29,803 bases of DNA from Bacillota bacterium (GCA_023422005.1 JAEZSC010000127.1:1-29803); one strand, 5' to 3'; counted from the stretch's first letter, positions 7,188-15,584 are shown. A program made the numbers and translations. The notes: generated by a model from the sequence alone, not told the origin.

Positions 7188-7952
7188 ATGAAAATCAGCA
7201 CCTTTGCGTCCCCTCAGGCCATCGTGGAAGAGGGCCTTACGATCAAGCAGCGCTTTGTCATCGTCATCGATACGCTACGCGCCACCAGCGTTATCACGGC
7301 GGCGCTTTCGCGGGGAGCCAAGGGTGTCATACCGGTCATGGAGATCGAGGAGGCCGTCCGGCTGTACCAGAACCTGGACAAAGAACGAACCCTGCTGTGC
7401 GGCGAGCGCGGGGGCAACCCCATTCCCGGCTTCCATCTGGGCAATTCCGCCATAGAATATACGCCCGCCGTCGTAGCCGGCAAAACGCTGATCATGACCA
7501 CGACCAACGGCACCCGCGCCATACACGCCGCCGGGCAAGCCCGCGCGCTGGCGCTGGGCTGCCTGCTCAACGCCAGCGCCGTGGCCGCCGACGCCCGACG
7601 CAGCGGCCTGGATGTGACGATACTGTGCGCGGGCACCCGGGGTCGCTTTACGCTGGAGGACATCCTGACCGCCGGCGCCATTGTGGAACGCCTGGGCTCG
7701 CACAGGATGAATGGGCGAGCGGGGGCCGAAGACCCTGGCCAGCCCGACGCCGAGATGGACGATCTGAGCATGCTCAGCCACGACCTGTACCTGCGCCACT
7801 ACGGTGACCTGAGAGGTGCGCTTCGCCAGTGCACCCATGCCCGCTATCTGGCCGAAGCCGGATACAGCCAGGACATCGACTACTGCATGCAGGCCGACCT
7901 GCTGAACGCGGTACCCTATTATGAAAAAGGTCTTGTTATGCTGGAGCGCTAA
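7188..7952 (+). CDS. comB: 2-phosphosulfolactate phosphatase family protein (ComB-like)
   Basis: This 254-aa protein matches the ComB family throughout. It has the acidic VIDTLRATSVI motif (residues 26-36), CGERGG then IPGFHLGNS (71-87), and the signature TTTNGTRA (104-111). In methanogens ComB is a Mg-dependent phosphatase that converts 2-phosphosulfolactate to sulfolactate during coenzyme M synthesis. Homologues are widespread in bacteria that lack coenzyme M, where their role is not settled. No comA, comC or sulfonate gene is nearby, so the reaction is a family inference. I chose the ATG at 7188 because AAAGGA lies 9 nt upstream; an in-frame start 60 nt earlier lies within the promoter. 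It is a single-gene unit ending at repeat copy A. Confidence 0.88.
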   Translation: MKISTFASPQAIVEEGLTIKQRFVIVIDTLRATSVITAALSRGAKGVIPVMEIEEAVRLYQNLDKERTLLCGERGGNPIPGFHLGNSAIEYTPAVVAGKTLIMTTTNGTRAIHAAGQARALALGCLLNASAVAADARRSGLDVTILCAGTRGRFTLEDILTAGAIVERLGSHRMNGRAGAEDPGQPDAEMDDLSMLSHDLYLRHYGDLRGALRQCTHARYLAEAGYSQDIDYCMQADLLNAVPYYEKGLVMLER

Positions 7953-7988
7953 ATAGAGGCTGTCCACATTTTGTAAATAAAAAATTGG

Positions 7989-8047
7989 AAGGTTTCCAAA
8001 GGGCGACCGGAAAGCCCTTTGGTCGCGCCTCACGGGCGCGAAATCCT
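7989..8047 (-). repeat. Dispersed intergenic repeat, copy A
   Basis: This 59-bp element on the minus strand matches copy B (23327-23392) almost base for base from its GGATTTCGCGCCC end through the 27-nt hairpin core (7996-8022: arms CCAAAGGGC/GCCCTTTGG, loop of 9). It lies between the convergent comB and hpt genes and may act as a terminator there. Confidence 0.8.
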
Positions 8048-8051
8048 CAGG

Positions 8052-8600
8052 TTATTTTTCGTATACTGATTCTTTGAGTATACCGACATAGGGCAGGTTG
8101 CGGTAATCCTCGGCGTAATCCAGCCCATACCCCACGACAAAGGCGTTGGGGATTGTGAAGCCCGTATAATCGGCCTCTATGGCGGCGCGGCGGCGCTCGG
8201 GTTTATCCAGAAGCGTGCAGATCTTCAACGACGCCGGGCCGCGGGAGCGCAGCATTTCCGTCAGATATTTGAGCGTGAGCCCCGTGTCCAGAATGTCTTC
8301 CACGACGACGACATGACGGCCTTCAATGCTCTCGTCCAGGTCTTTGACCAGGCGCACCTCTCCGGACGTGCCGGTGCCCCGGCCATAGCTGGACACGGCG
8401 ATAAAGTCCATCTGTACGTCGATGTCCATGGCGCGCAGCAGGTCCGCATAGAAGACGGAAGAGCCCTTGAGCACACACAGCATCAGCGGGCGCTTGCCCG
8501 CATAATCGGCGGCCAGCGCCGCCCCCAGTTGCGCCACCTTGTCGGCGATCTGCGGCTGCGTCAGCAGCACTTCCTTGATGTCGTCATGTCTATTGGTCAT
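8052..8600 (-). CDS. hpt: Hypoxanthine phosphoribosyltransferase
   Basis: This 182-aa protein is the purine-salvage enzyme that makes IMP or GMP from hypoxanthine or guanine and PRPP. The PRPP-binding signature VVVVEDILDTGLTL (about residues 97-110) is intact. The flexible-loop segment (SSYGRGTGTSGEV), the LKGSSVFYADL motif and the C-terminal FVVGYGLDYAEDYRNLPYVG are all typical of bacterial HPRT, and the length is normal. AGGAGG lies 9 nt before the ATG. The gene sits 32 bp downstream of the exonuclease gene on the same strand and is probably co-transcribed with it. Xanthine- or guanine-specific relatives cannot be fully excluded, but the sequence fits HPRT best. Confidence 0.95.
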   Translation of the reverse strand: MTNRHDDIKEVLLTQPQIADKVAQLGAALAADYAGKRPLMLCVLKGSSVFYADLLRAMDIDVQMDFIAVSSYGRGTGTSGEVRLVKDLDESIEGRHVVVVEDILDTGLTLKYLTEMLRSRGPASLKICTLLDKPERRRAAIEADYTGFTIPNAFVVGYGLDYAEDYRNLPYVGILKESVYEK

Positions 8601-8632
8601 ACAATGATCCTCCTATATCCCCGTGTGTAATG

Positions 8633-9250
8633 CTAAAATGGCAGGCTGGGGTCATACCGGGCGGGTCTGGTTCTGGCCGGCTTGGCCGGGGCACCCAGGC
8701 AGCCGGCAGACAGCCCCAGCCCTCGCAGAAGCGCCAGAGGGTCCGCTGCGCGGCGCTGCTGCATGGCCGCCAGCAGCGCCACGGCACAGGCCCTGGCGTC
8801 TTCCAGCGCGTTGTGGTGGGCGAAACGGTGCCCCAGGCTGGCCGCAACGGTGTTTAGCCTGTGGTTGGCCAGCGCCGGCCACACCCGCTGGGCCATGCGG
8901 CACGTGCACAGATAGCTTGCCTGCGGTTCGGCGATGCCATACAGCGCCAGCACCCGGCGTAGGCAGGTCATGTCGAAGCTGGCGTTGTGGGCGGCCAGCA
9001 GCGCGCCGGAAAGCAGCGGCTGCAAGCGCTCATACACTGCGTCGAACTCCGGCGCGTCGGCCACATCCTTGGGGTGGATGCCGTGCACACGGATGTTGAA
9101 GGGATTGAACTCACCGCAATCGGCATGGGGCCGCACCAGCGAATAAAAGCTGTCCGCCAGCACACCATCCTGCACGACGACCACGCCCACGGCACACACG
9201 CTGCCCTGGTAGCCGTTGGCGGTCTCAAAGTCGATACATGCTACCTTCAT
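8633..9250 (-). CDS. DEDDh 3'-5' exonuclease (DnaQ-like)
   Basis: This 205-aa protein has the DnaQ/RNase T exonuclease fold. Exo I is CIDFETA (Asp7, Glu9), Exo II is AHNASFDMTCL (Asp93) and Exo III is HHNALEDARA (His146, Asp151). Together these give the full DEDDh metal-binding set. It resembles stand-alone proofreading-type exonucleases of Firmicutes, without a polymerase or UvrC domain. It would remove nucleotides from DNA or RNA 3' ends in the cytoplasm. GGAGGG lies 5 nt before the ATG. It is followed 32 bp later by hpt and preceded by mutY 243 bp upstream, all on the same strand. The specific nucleic-acid substrate is unknown. Confidence 0.9.
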   Translation of the reverse strand: MKVACIDFETANGYQGSVCAVGVVVVQDGVLADSFYSLVRPHADCGEFNPFNIRVHGIHPKDVADAPEFDAVYERLQPLLSGALLAAHNASFDMTCLRRVLALYGIAEPQASYLCTCRMAQRVWPALANHRLNTVAASLGHRFAHHNALEDARACAVALLAAMQQRRAADPLALLRGLGLSAGCLGAPAKPARTRPARYDPSLPF

Positions 9251-9319
9251 TGTCCCTCCGGTTTCGCCTTCGGCGCTGTGGCGCCTTGGCGATTCAGACG
9301 TCTTGTATTTCCTACGTTT

Positions 9320-9349
9320 ATCGCCTGACGAGAACCGTCGTCAGGCGAT
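9320..9349. repeat. Perfect 11-bp stem hairpin between mutY and the exonuclease gene
   Basis: ATCGCCTGACG and its complement flank an 8-nt loop. Neither strand has a following T-run, so it may be a terminator-like or mRNA-stabilising structure. The 9251-9493 gap also contains shorter hairpins (GGCGCTGTGGCGCC, and GAACCG/CGGTTC around 9450) and no convincing gene. Confidence 0.6.
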
Positions 9350-9493
9350 GCCTCAGAGTTGCAACTCATACTGATTTATTAGAAACGATGAGTCGCCTGC
9401 TGGCGGTATTTACTTCCGACTTGCATGTGCTTCCCTTTTCCTCCGGCGGATGAACCGCCGATCGGTTCCAGAACTTCGTTCCATGCGGTTCTT

Positions 9494-10600
9494 TTATCCT
9501 TCCTCCATGGCCCGCAACAGCGGGCCTCGATAAGCTTTGAACGCGCTGGGGAGCGCGTAACCCTCGCCCATCTGGGTGCGGCTGACCCACGCACAGCCCG
9601 GCGGCGCTTCCGCCGCGGCCACCTTTGCCAGATAGCCGGACATGTGCCAGTGCACATGGGTGAAGATGTGCTCCGCCGCGGGCAGCTCCGCGAGCTCCTC
9701 AACCGCAAGGCCCATGGCCGATAACGCCCGCGCCGCCTGCTCCCGTTCCATCTCCCCTGCCTCATTGGGCAGCTCCCACAAGCCGGCCAGCAGCCCCTTG
9801 GGCGGCCGCTGGCGCAGCAACGCCCGCCCGGCGCTCACGATGGCCAGCACCGTGCGGTGCTCCTGGCGCCGGGGGCGCTTGGCCGCCTTGAGGGGGTAGG
9901 CCTCGGGCTGGCCCTGTTGCAGCGCCCGGCACCGGTCGGCCAGCGGGCAGCGCTGGCACAGCGGCCGGCCATTGGGCACGCATACAGTGGCGCCCAGCTC
10001 CATGAGCGCCTGATTGAAATCCCCTGACCGATCCTCAGGCAACCGACGGCGCAACTCCTCGGCGAATCGCTTTTTGGCCTGCGGGCTGCCGCAATCGCCG
10101 GCCCAGGCGCTCAGGCGGCTGGCCACCCGCACCACGTTGCCATCCACGGCCACAGCCGGCAGGCCGAAGGCGATGGACGCGATGGCGCCGGCGGTATAGT
10201 CGCCGATGCCGGGCAACGCCCGCAGCGCGTCATAATCCGCCGGCAGCGCGCCGCCGTGAAGCTGCATGATCAGCATGGCCGCCCGCTGCAGGCAGCGGGC
10301 GCGGCTGTAGTAACCCAGGCCCTCCCACAGCTTCATGAGCCGTTCTGTATCGCAGGCGGCCAGCGCCGCCACGTCGGGCAGCGCCGCCAGAAACCGCTCG
10401 AAATAAGGCAGCACCGCCTCCACGCGGGTCTGCTGCAGCATGATCTCGGAAACCCACACCCGGTAGGGCGTGGGTTGAGCCCGCCAAGGCAGGTCCCGGT
10501 GGCCGGCGTCGTACCAGCGCAGCAGCGCGGCAGCGATGTCCGGCAGCGCGCCGTCCGCAAAGGTCGACGCCGGGAGCGCGGCTTTCTTCTCTTTTATCAT
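9494..10600 (-). CDS. mutY: A/G-specific adenine glycosylase
   Basis: This 368-aa protein removes adenine mispaired with 8-oxoguanine. The helix-hairpin-helix and catalytic parts are intact: Glu52 in VSEIMLQQTRVE, the hairpin LPGIGDYTAGAI, and Asp153 in AVDGNVVRV. A [4Fe-4S] cluster site follows as C207-x7-C215-x2-C218-x5-C224. The C-terminal third is a NUDIX-like domain that recognises 8-oxoG (WELPNE, then IFTHVHWHM). No usable alternative start codon lies downstream. The ATG has no Shine-Dalgarno sequence, and a TATAAT lies only 6 nt before it, so the transcript may be leaderless. The next gene on the strand is the exonuclease, after a structured 243-bp gap. Confidence 0.96.
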   Translation of the reverse strand: MIKEKKAALPASTFADGALPDIAAALLRWYDAGHRDLPWRAQPTPYRVWVSEIMLQQTRVEAVLPYFERFLAALPDVAALAACDTERLMKLWEGLGYYSRARCLQRAAMLIMQLHGGALPADYDALRALPGIGDYTAGAIASIAFGLPAVAVDGNVVRVASRLSAWAGDCGSPQAKKRFAEELRRRLPEDRSGDFNQALMELGATVCVPNGRPLCQRCPLADRCRALQQGQPEAYPLKAAKRPRRQEHRTVLAIVSAGRALLRQRPPKGLLAGLWELPNEAGEMEREQAARALSAMGLAVEELAELPAAEHIFTHVHWHMSGYLAKVAAAEAPPGCAWVSRTQMGEGYALPSAFKAYRGPLLRAMEEG

Positions 10601-10606
10601 GGGGTC

Positions 10607-10636
10607 ATTATACCGCTCCGGACCGTTATGCGTAAA
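10607..10636 (-). promoter_or_regulatory. Promoter of mutY, predicting a leaderless transcript
   Basis: On the minus strand TTTACG (10631-10636) and a consensus TATAAT (10607-10612) are 18 nt apart. Transcription would start about 7 nt after the -10, which falls on or beside the mutY ATG at 10600. Confidence 0.5.
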
Positions 10637-10638
10637 GC

Positions 10639-10690
10639 CGACAACCGCCCCGCGCAGGCAGATTCTGCCGATCGCGGGGCGGGCTTGTCG
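10639..10690 (-). terminator. Long hairpin after the AraC regulator gene
   Basis: The arms CGACAA plus CCGCCCCGCG pair with CGCGGGGCGG plus TTGTCG, with a 2-nt bulge and an inner GGCAG/CTGCC stem. It sits 12 nt after the AraC stop and before the mutY promoter. A seven-T run lies just upstream of the stem rather than after it, so the call rests on stem strength and position. Confidence 0.5.
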
Positions 10691-10702
10691 AAAAAAACCC
10701 GT

Positions 10703-11581
10703 TCAAGGCTTATGCTTCTCGCTCATCCGGCGGAAGGCCATGGGGGTCATGCCGTAATGGTCGCTGAAGAAACGGGCGAAGTTGCGGTAGGATTGAAAGC
10801 CCGATCCATAGGCGACGTCGGTAACGCTCATGGCCGTGGAGGCCAGCAGCGTGCAGGCATATTTTAAGCGCAGATTGTGCAAAAATTCCGTAAATGTCAA
10901 CCCCAGAGACGACTTGATGATCGTACTCAGATAGTTCTGTGACAACCCAAAGGTTTCTGAAAGCAGTGACAGGCTCAGATTTTCCTTAAAGTTGCTGTAG
11001 ATATAGAATACAATGTCCATGGTTTGCTGGGTCGCGCTGTAGTTGGCCACCACGTCGACCTTATCGCCCAGTTTATCGCGCTGACGGTCAAATAGGATCA
11101 GCGCATCGAGGATTTGGGCCTTGACTGCCAGCTCCCACCACTTGCCCCGGGTCACATATTCCCGGTACATGTCCTGGAAGGCGATGTCCATGCGCTTCTG
11201 GCTGTCACCCTCAAAGAAGACATACGACGACGCGCTGCTGTATCCCGAGCGGAAGAACAGATCTTTGAGTTCCAACGCCACGCTTCCGGCACCAAAGAAA
11301 TTGTCCATGCTGATGGCGACATGGTAATATTTCAACGGCGAGTTCTGATCGAAGTGCAGTTCGTGGGTCTGCCAAGGGTAGATGATCGAAAAGTAGCCAG
11401 GCTTGACCTGGAAGCGGTCGCGGTTGATCCCTTCCCATCCGTGTCCCTGCAGCACATAGGCAAACTCGATAAAGTTATGGCTATGCAGCGAGATCGAAGA
11501 CACGTCGGGATACTCCGAATAGGTGACGGCTACCGATTCTTCAACCACCGGAAAAAGTTTCGGAATATTTGCGTTTTTCAT
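10703..11581 (-). CDS. AraC family transcriptional regulator
   Basis: This 292-aa protein has an N-terminal cupin-like sensing domain at about residues 15-100 (ISLHSHNFIEFAYVLQGHG, then YFSIIYPWQTHELHF). The C-terminal AraC DNA-binding domain has two helix-turn-helix motifs at about 190-288 (LSLSLLSETFGLSQNYLSTIIK, then VTDVAYGSGFQSYRNFARFFSDHYGMTP). It diverges from a sugar ABC importer across a 449-bp gap, the usual place for a local activator. It probably senses the imported carbohydrate and switches on the importer and perhaps the GRE cluster. I chose the ATG at 11581 (MKNANIPK) because a G-rich site lies 8-9 nt upstream; an in-frame start 57 nt earlier lacks one. Confidence 0.9.
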   Translation of the reverse strand: MKNANIPKLFPVVEESVAVTYSEYPDVSSISLHSHNFIEFAYVLQGHGWEGINRDRFQVKPGYFSIIYPWQTHELHFDQNSPLKYYHVAISMDNFFGAGSVALELKDLFFRSGYSSASSYVFFEGDSQKRMDIAFQDMYREYVTRGKWWELAVKAQILDALILFDRQRDKLGDKVDVVANYSATQQTMDIVFYIYSNFKENLSLSLLSETFGLSQNYLSTIIKSSLGLTFTEFLHNLRLKYACTLLASTAMSVTDVAYGSGFQSYRNFARFFSDHYGMTPMAFRRMSEKHKP

Positions 11582-12030
11582 CCCTGTTCCCCCAGCCCCC
11601 TGCGGCTTGCGATAAAATCGCCTCAAGATTAGTTCCACGGCTATCTTAGCGTAATGGATTGGTCAAAGCAATAACTTCTATTCAGCGGCAGTGTCCGATT
11701 CGACAAAATCCGCTATGGCGATGGCATGCCAACCATCAATTCGTACACCCTGCTATTTAAGTGCTTTTAGATTTTTCCAAATATTCCTTAAAAAAATGTG
11801 CTCCTCTCATTGTCTCCCTTGAAAACCCGGCTGATGTGTTGAGAATGTCATTTCAATCCGATAATATGTCGCATTGGACCGTAGCCCGTGTGCTATCATT
11901 GCATGGTAGAGTTATGGATTATGTTTGTGCAATGTGTCCATTTCGCTCTAACAGGCAACACTATATAACCTAAAGTATGATGACAACAAGAGCAACATCG
12001 GTTCTTATTTCCGGGGAGGGTTGCACAGAT
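11582..12030. other. 449-bp divergent regulatory gap (AraC / ABC importer)
   Basis: This AT-richer gap separates the AraC gene from the importer operon. A TATAAC at 11964-11969 is the best -10 candidate for the importer but lacks a good -35, as expected for an activator-dependent promoter. A small GCGAT/ATCGC inverted repeat lies near 11610. No gene is supported here, and I could not identify the AraC site by eye. Confidence 0.4.
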
Positions 12031-12990
12031 ATGACATCAACAGCCATTTCACCAAAACCTAAGAAGAACGAGCGGGGAATTGTCGGCGTATTCAACGAGC
12101 TGAAGCGCAATGCCATGCTCTACCTGCTCACGTTGCCGGCGGTGGTCTATGCCTTCATCTTTGGCTACGCAACGTTGCCCTTTATGATCGTGGCTTTCGA
12201 GAAGTACACCTTCCGCAAAGGCCTTGCCAGTCCTTGGGTGGGCCTGAAAAACTTTATGTACTTCTTCAACTCCAGTTGGGCATGGGTGGTAACCAGGAAC
12301 ACAATCCTGCTGAATCTTCTGTTCATCGTCACCGGCACGATCTGCGCGGTGGGGCTGGCGCTGCTTCTAAACGAAGCGCGCAACAAGAAGTTCCTCAAAG
12401 TTACCCAATCATCGATGTTGCTGCCGTTTTTTATCTCCTGGGTCATCGTCAGCTATATCCTGGAGGGCATGCTCAACACCGAGACCGGTTTTATCAACCA
12501 AGTTATAAGAAGCTTTGGTTTGCCGCCGGTTTCCTTCTACTCCCAACCGGATTATTGGTATGGGATCCTGATACTCGTGCGAATATGGAAAGGCGTCGGA
12601 TACACGTCTATCATCTATTTGTCGGTCATCACCGGCATAGACGAAGGGTTGTATGAAGCCTCCTATATCGATGGCGCCAACCGTCTGCAGCGAATTTGGT
12701 ACATCACGCTGCCGCTGCTGTTGCCCACGGTCAGTGTTCTTACGCTGATGGATATCGGCCGCATTTTCTACGGCGACTTCGGTATGTTCTATGCGATCAT
12801 CCGCGACAACGGGTCGCTGATGCCGATGGCCGAGGTCATCGACACCTACGTTTTCCGCATGTTCAAATACACCGGCGACACCGGTATCGCCACGGCCATC
12901 GGACTATATCAATCCATCGTGGGTTTCATACTGGTGTACGGCAGCAATGCCATCACCCGTAAGTATTATCCCGACGGCTCGCTGTTTTAG
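12031..12990 (+). CDS. Carbohydrate ABC transporter permease, LplB type
   Basis: This 319-aa inner-membrane protein belongs to the binding-protein-dependent permease family with six predicted helices. The EAA loop that contacts the ATPase is visible as EASYIDGANRLQRIWYITLPLLLPT, close to the family consensus EAA---DGA--WQ-F--ITLP. The N-terminus (LTLPAVVYAFIFGYATLPFMIVAFEKYT) and the pairing with a YtcP-type partner place it in the LplB group of CUT1-like importers of oligosaccharides or glycosides. The start at 12031 is chosen because GGGGAGGG lies 10 nt upstream; an in-frame ATG 54 nt earlier has none. It is the first gene of a three-gene operon. No ATPase gene is present, so a shared MsmX-type ATPase elsewhere is likely. 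Confidence 0.92.
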   Translation: MTSTAISPKPKKNERGIVGVFNELKRNAMLYLLTLPAVVYAFIFGYATLPFMIVAFEKYTFRKGLASPWVGLKNFMYFFNSSWAWVVTRNTILLNLLFIVTGTICAVGLALLLNEARNKKFLKVTQSSMLLPFFISWVIVSYILEGMLNTETGFINQVIRSFGLPPVSFYSQPDYWYGILILVRIWKGVGYTSIIYLSVITGIDEGLYEASYIDGANRLQRIWYITLPLLLPTVSVLTLMDIGRIFYGDFGMFYAIIRDNGSLMPMAEVIDTYVFRMFKYTGDTGIATAIGLYQSIVGFILVYGSNAITRKYYPDGSLF

Positions 12991-13004
12991 GAGGCAGTAG
13001 CGAT

Positions 13005-13868
13005 ATGAAGAAACTAACGGCCTCACAAGTTATCATCAACCTGATCATCGCGGTGTTCGCGCTGGCGTGCATCCTGCCGCTGTTTCTGGTGGTCATCAAC
13101 TCCTTTGCTTCGGAGCGTTCCATCACGCTGCACGGCTACTCCTTCCTTCCTTCGGAGTGGTCCACGATGGCGTACCGCATGATGTTCGGACCTAAGAACC
13201 TGCTGCTCAACAGCTACGCGATTACCATCCAGGTAACGGTACTGGGCACTGCCGTCGCGACGTTCATCACCTATTGCGCCGGCTTTTCCCTGGCCAACAA
13301 GAACCTGAAATATCGCAACGGCCTGGCACTGTACTTCTTCATCACGATGGTGTTCAACGCCGGCCTTGTGCCGTGGTATCTGGTCAGCAAGGGCATCGGC
13401 GCCTACAATAACATCTGGGCGCTGATTGTGCCCAGCCTGATGTTCTCGCCGTTCAACCTGTTCCTGATGCGCAACTTTATCAAGGGTATTCCCGATTCGC
13501 TGCATGAGTCCGGCCGTATCGACGGCGCCAGCGACGTGCGCATCGCCTTTCAGATCTACTTCCCGTTATGCCTGCCGGTCATCGCGACGGTCACGTTGTT
13601 CTACGCGCTTGGATACTGGAACAACTACTTCAACGCGCTGATGCTCGTGGACAGCGACAAGCTCTATCCGCTGCAGATGCTGCTGTTCAAGATACAGTCA
13701 GAGATCTCAAAGGTATCCGCCATGGCCCAGGGCGTTACCACGAACCCGCCCAGCGAGAGCTTCAAAATGGCCACAGCCGTCATGACCATGGGCCCCATCA
13801 TACTGTTGTATCCATTTCTGCAACGCTACTTCATCAAGGGGATGGTAGTCGGCGCAGTCAAAGGATAA
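13005..13868 (+). CDS. Carbohydrate ABC transporter permease, LplC/YtcP type
   Basis: This 287-aa integral membrane permease has about six helices and is the partner of the preceding LplB-type subunit. The EAA-type loop reads HESGRIDGASDVRIAFQIYFPLCLP (about residues 165-190). The C-terminus, LQRYFIKGMVVGAVKG, is typical of this permease group. GGAGG lies 9 nt before the ATG, and only 14 bp separate it from the previous gene, so the two are certainly co-transcribed. The heterodimer would form the membrane channel for the sugar delivered by the lipoprotein encoded next. Substrate specificity cannot be told from the sequence. Confidence 0.93.
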   Translation: MKKLTASQVIINLIIAVFALACILPLFLVVINSFASERSITLHGYSFLPSEWSTMAYRMMFGPKNLLLNSYAITIQVTVLGTAVATFITYCAGFSLANKNLKYRNGLALYFFITMVFNAGLVPWYLVSKGIGAYNNIWALIVPSLMFSPFNLFLMRNFIKGIPDSLHESGRIDGASDVRIAFQIYFPLCLPVIATVTLFYALGYWNNYFNALMLVDSDKLYPLQMLLFKIQSEISKVSAMAQGVTTNPPSESFKMATAVMTMGPIILLYPFLQRYFIKGMVVGAVKG

Positions 13869-13888
13869 ATAGAAAAGGAGAGTACGCA

Positions 13889-15454
13889 ATGAAAAGAACC
13901 CCCAAACTGTTCGCATTGGTCTTCGCTGCGATGCTGCTGATGTCTTTGGCAGCATGCGGTCCGAAAACACCTGCCGCGACCACCGGCGCGCCGGCTCAGA
14001 GCGCCGCCGCCGAACCCACTCAGGCCGCATCTGAAAAGCCCGCACCGATGCGGTATGTCACCCCGGGCAACACGTTCCCCGATCAGGAAACCGTCCTTGC
14101 AGCCGTCAACAAGAAGCTGCAGGCCGATGGCGTCAACATCGAAGTGCAGTTCAACCGCATTCCCTGGGACGCCTACCAGCAGAAGCTTAACCTGCTCCTC
14201 AGCGACGGCACGCCCTTTGAGCTGTTGCACGTCATGCAGGACATCGTGAACATCTCTACGCTGTCCAGCCAGGAAGCCATCGTCCCCATCGACGATCTGC
14301 TGCCCAAGTATCCGGAGCTCGTCTCCAAGTTCACCGAAGACCAGTGGCTGCAGGCCAAGCTGGGCAGCAAGACCTATGCTGTGCCCGCCAACTGGCAGGA
14401 ATTCTCCAAGGTGCTCGGCTATGTCTCTTACCGCAGCGATGTGTATGAGAAGGTCATGGGCACAAATGTGTTCCCCTCCGACTTTGACGGTTACTTCGAC
14501 GCCAGCGTGAAGATGCAAGCCGCAATCAAGGAAGAGACCGGCAAGACCCCCTATGTGTGGCTGCACCAGGTCAGCGACAACCCCGCCTTCCTGCACCGCA
14601 CCTATCCGGAGTTCCCGTTCTATGTGGACCGCTCCACGAGCCTGACGCTGGTCAAGCAGGACGGCACCGTAGAGTCCTACTTTGAGTCCGATATCTTCAA
14701 GCGCGACGCCGCCGCGTTCCGCAAGATGTACACAGCCGGCCTGATCGATCCCGACGTGCTCAACTCTGTGGCTCAGAAAAAGAACGACGCGTTCAACATC
14801 GGCTGCTTCCTGCCCTCCCAGACCTTCGACTACTTCGGCGAGCCAACCTTGAAAAAGAACGTTCCCACGGCCACGTTCGCCAATGCCTACCTGGCTCCCG
14901 ACAAGCCGTTCCTGCAGTACATCGCCATTCAGAACCTCAACGCAATCTCCGCTACATCGGAGAACCCCGAATCCGGCCTGCAGTTCCTCAACTGGCTGTA
15001 TTCTGACAAGGCCAACCATGACCTGTTCTGCTATGGCGTAGAGGGCACCCACTACACCGCCAGCGCCCCCAACCGCATCAAAAACACGGTGGGCGCCGAC
15101 AACACCGCTCTGTATGCCTTCGATACCTGGATGATAGGCTATCTGCCCTACATGCGCTTCTCCGAGGAGCTCACGCAGGCGGGTATGGACTACGCCACCG
15201 TGCCCGCTCCCGCGGACAAGCTGGTTGTCAGCCCGCAGGCCGGTTTCCTCTTCGACGCGAGCAGCCTGAAGGCCGAGATCCCCAACATCACCGCCGAGGT
15301 CATCGCCAGCTTCTACCCGATCAAGTTTGGTCTGGTCGATTATGACACGGCCTATCCCGACGCCATCAAGAAGCTCAAGGCTGCCGGCATCGACAAGTAC
15401 ATTGCCGAGTACCAGAAGCAGTTGACCGCTCATCTGGAATCCAGAAAGAAGTAA
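13889..15454 (+). CDS. ABC transporter sugar-binding lipoprotein (DUF3502 type)
   Basis: This 521-aa protein begins with a lipoprotein signal peptide (KRTPKLFALVFAAMLLMSLAAC), with lipobox L20-A-A-C23. A low-complexity Ala/Pro/Thr linker follows, then a family 1 solute-binding fold. The C-terminus (VDYDTAYPDAI, then AGIDKYIAEYQKQL) matches the DUF3502 tail found with LplB/YtcP permeases. It would be anchored outside the membrane and capture the imported carbohydrate. AAAGGAG lies 9 nt before the ATG at 13889. The frame stays open far upstream inside the permease gene, but only this start gives a signal peptide. It is the third gene of the operon, 20 bp after the second permease, and ends before a strong hairpin shared with the convergent GRE operon. 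Confidence 0.94.
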   Translation: MKRTPKLFALVFAAMLLMSLAACGPKTPAATTGAPAQSAAAEPTQAASEKPAPMRYVTPGNTFPDQETVLAAVNKKLQADGVNIEVQFNRIPWDAYQQKLNLLLSDGTPFELLHVMQDIVNISTLSSQEAIVPIDDLLPKYPELVSKFTEDQWLQAKLGSKTYAVPANWQEFSKVLGYVSYRSDVYEKVMGTNVFPSDFDGYFDASVKMQAAIKEETGKTPYVWLHQVSDNPAFLHRTYPEFPFYVDRSTSLTLVKQDGTVESYFESDIFKRDAAAFRKMYTAGLIDPDVLNSVAQKKNDAFNIGCFLPSQTFDYFGEPTLKKNVPTATFANAYLAPDKPFLQYIAIQNLNAISATSENPESGLQFLNWLYSDKANHDLFCYGVEGTHYTASAPNRIKNTVGADNTALYAFDTWMIGYLPYMRFSEELTQAGMDYATVPAPADKLVVSPQAGFLFDASSLKAEIPNITAEVIASFYPIKFGLVDYDTAYPDAIKKLKAAGIDKYIAEYQKQLTAHLESRKK

Positions 15455-15495
15455 AAGCCAAGGGCGCTTACGCGCTCAGGCAAGCAATCAAGCCC

Positions 15496-15543
15496 GAACA
15501 CAGAGACGCCCGTCGACAAAAGTCGGCGGGCGTCTCTGTGTTC
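15496..15543. terminator. 22-bp stem hairpin between the convergent importer and GRE operons
   Basis: GAACACAGAGACGCCCG pairs perfectly with its complement, and the stem continues through a U-G pair and CGAC/GTCG to an AAAA tetraloop. Stem length and position between two converging operons point to a bidirectional terminator, although neither side has a clear T-run. Confidence 0.75.
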
Positions 15544-15584
15544 AAATGTCAATCTCAATCTGGAGGGCGCGTAACCAGATTGCT

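Noticed and set aside
13826..15433. Long open frame (535 codons) on the minus strand
   Set aside because: Antisense to the sugar-binding lipoprotein, which has a clear signal peptide and operon position.
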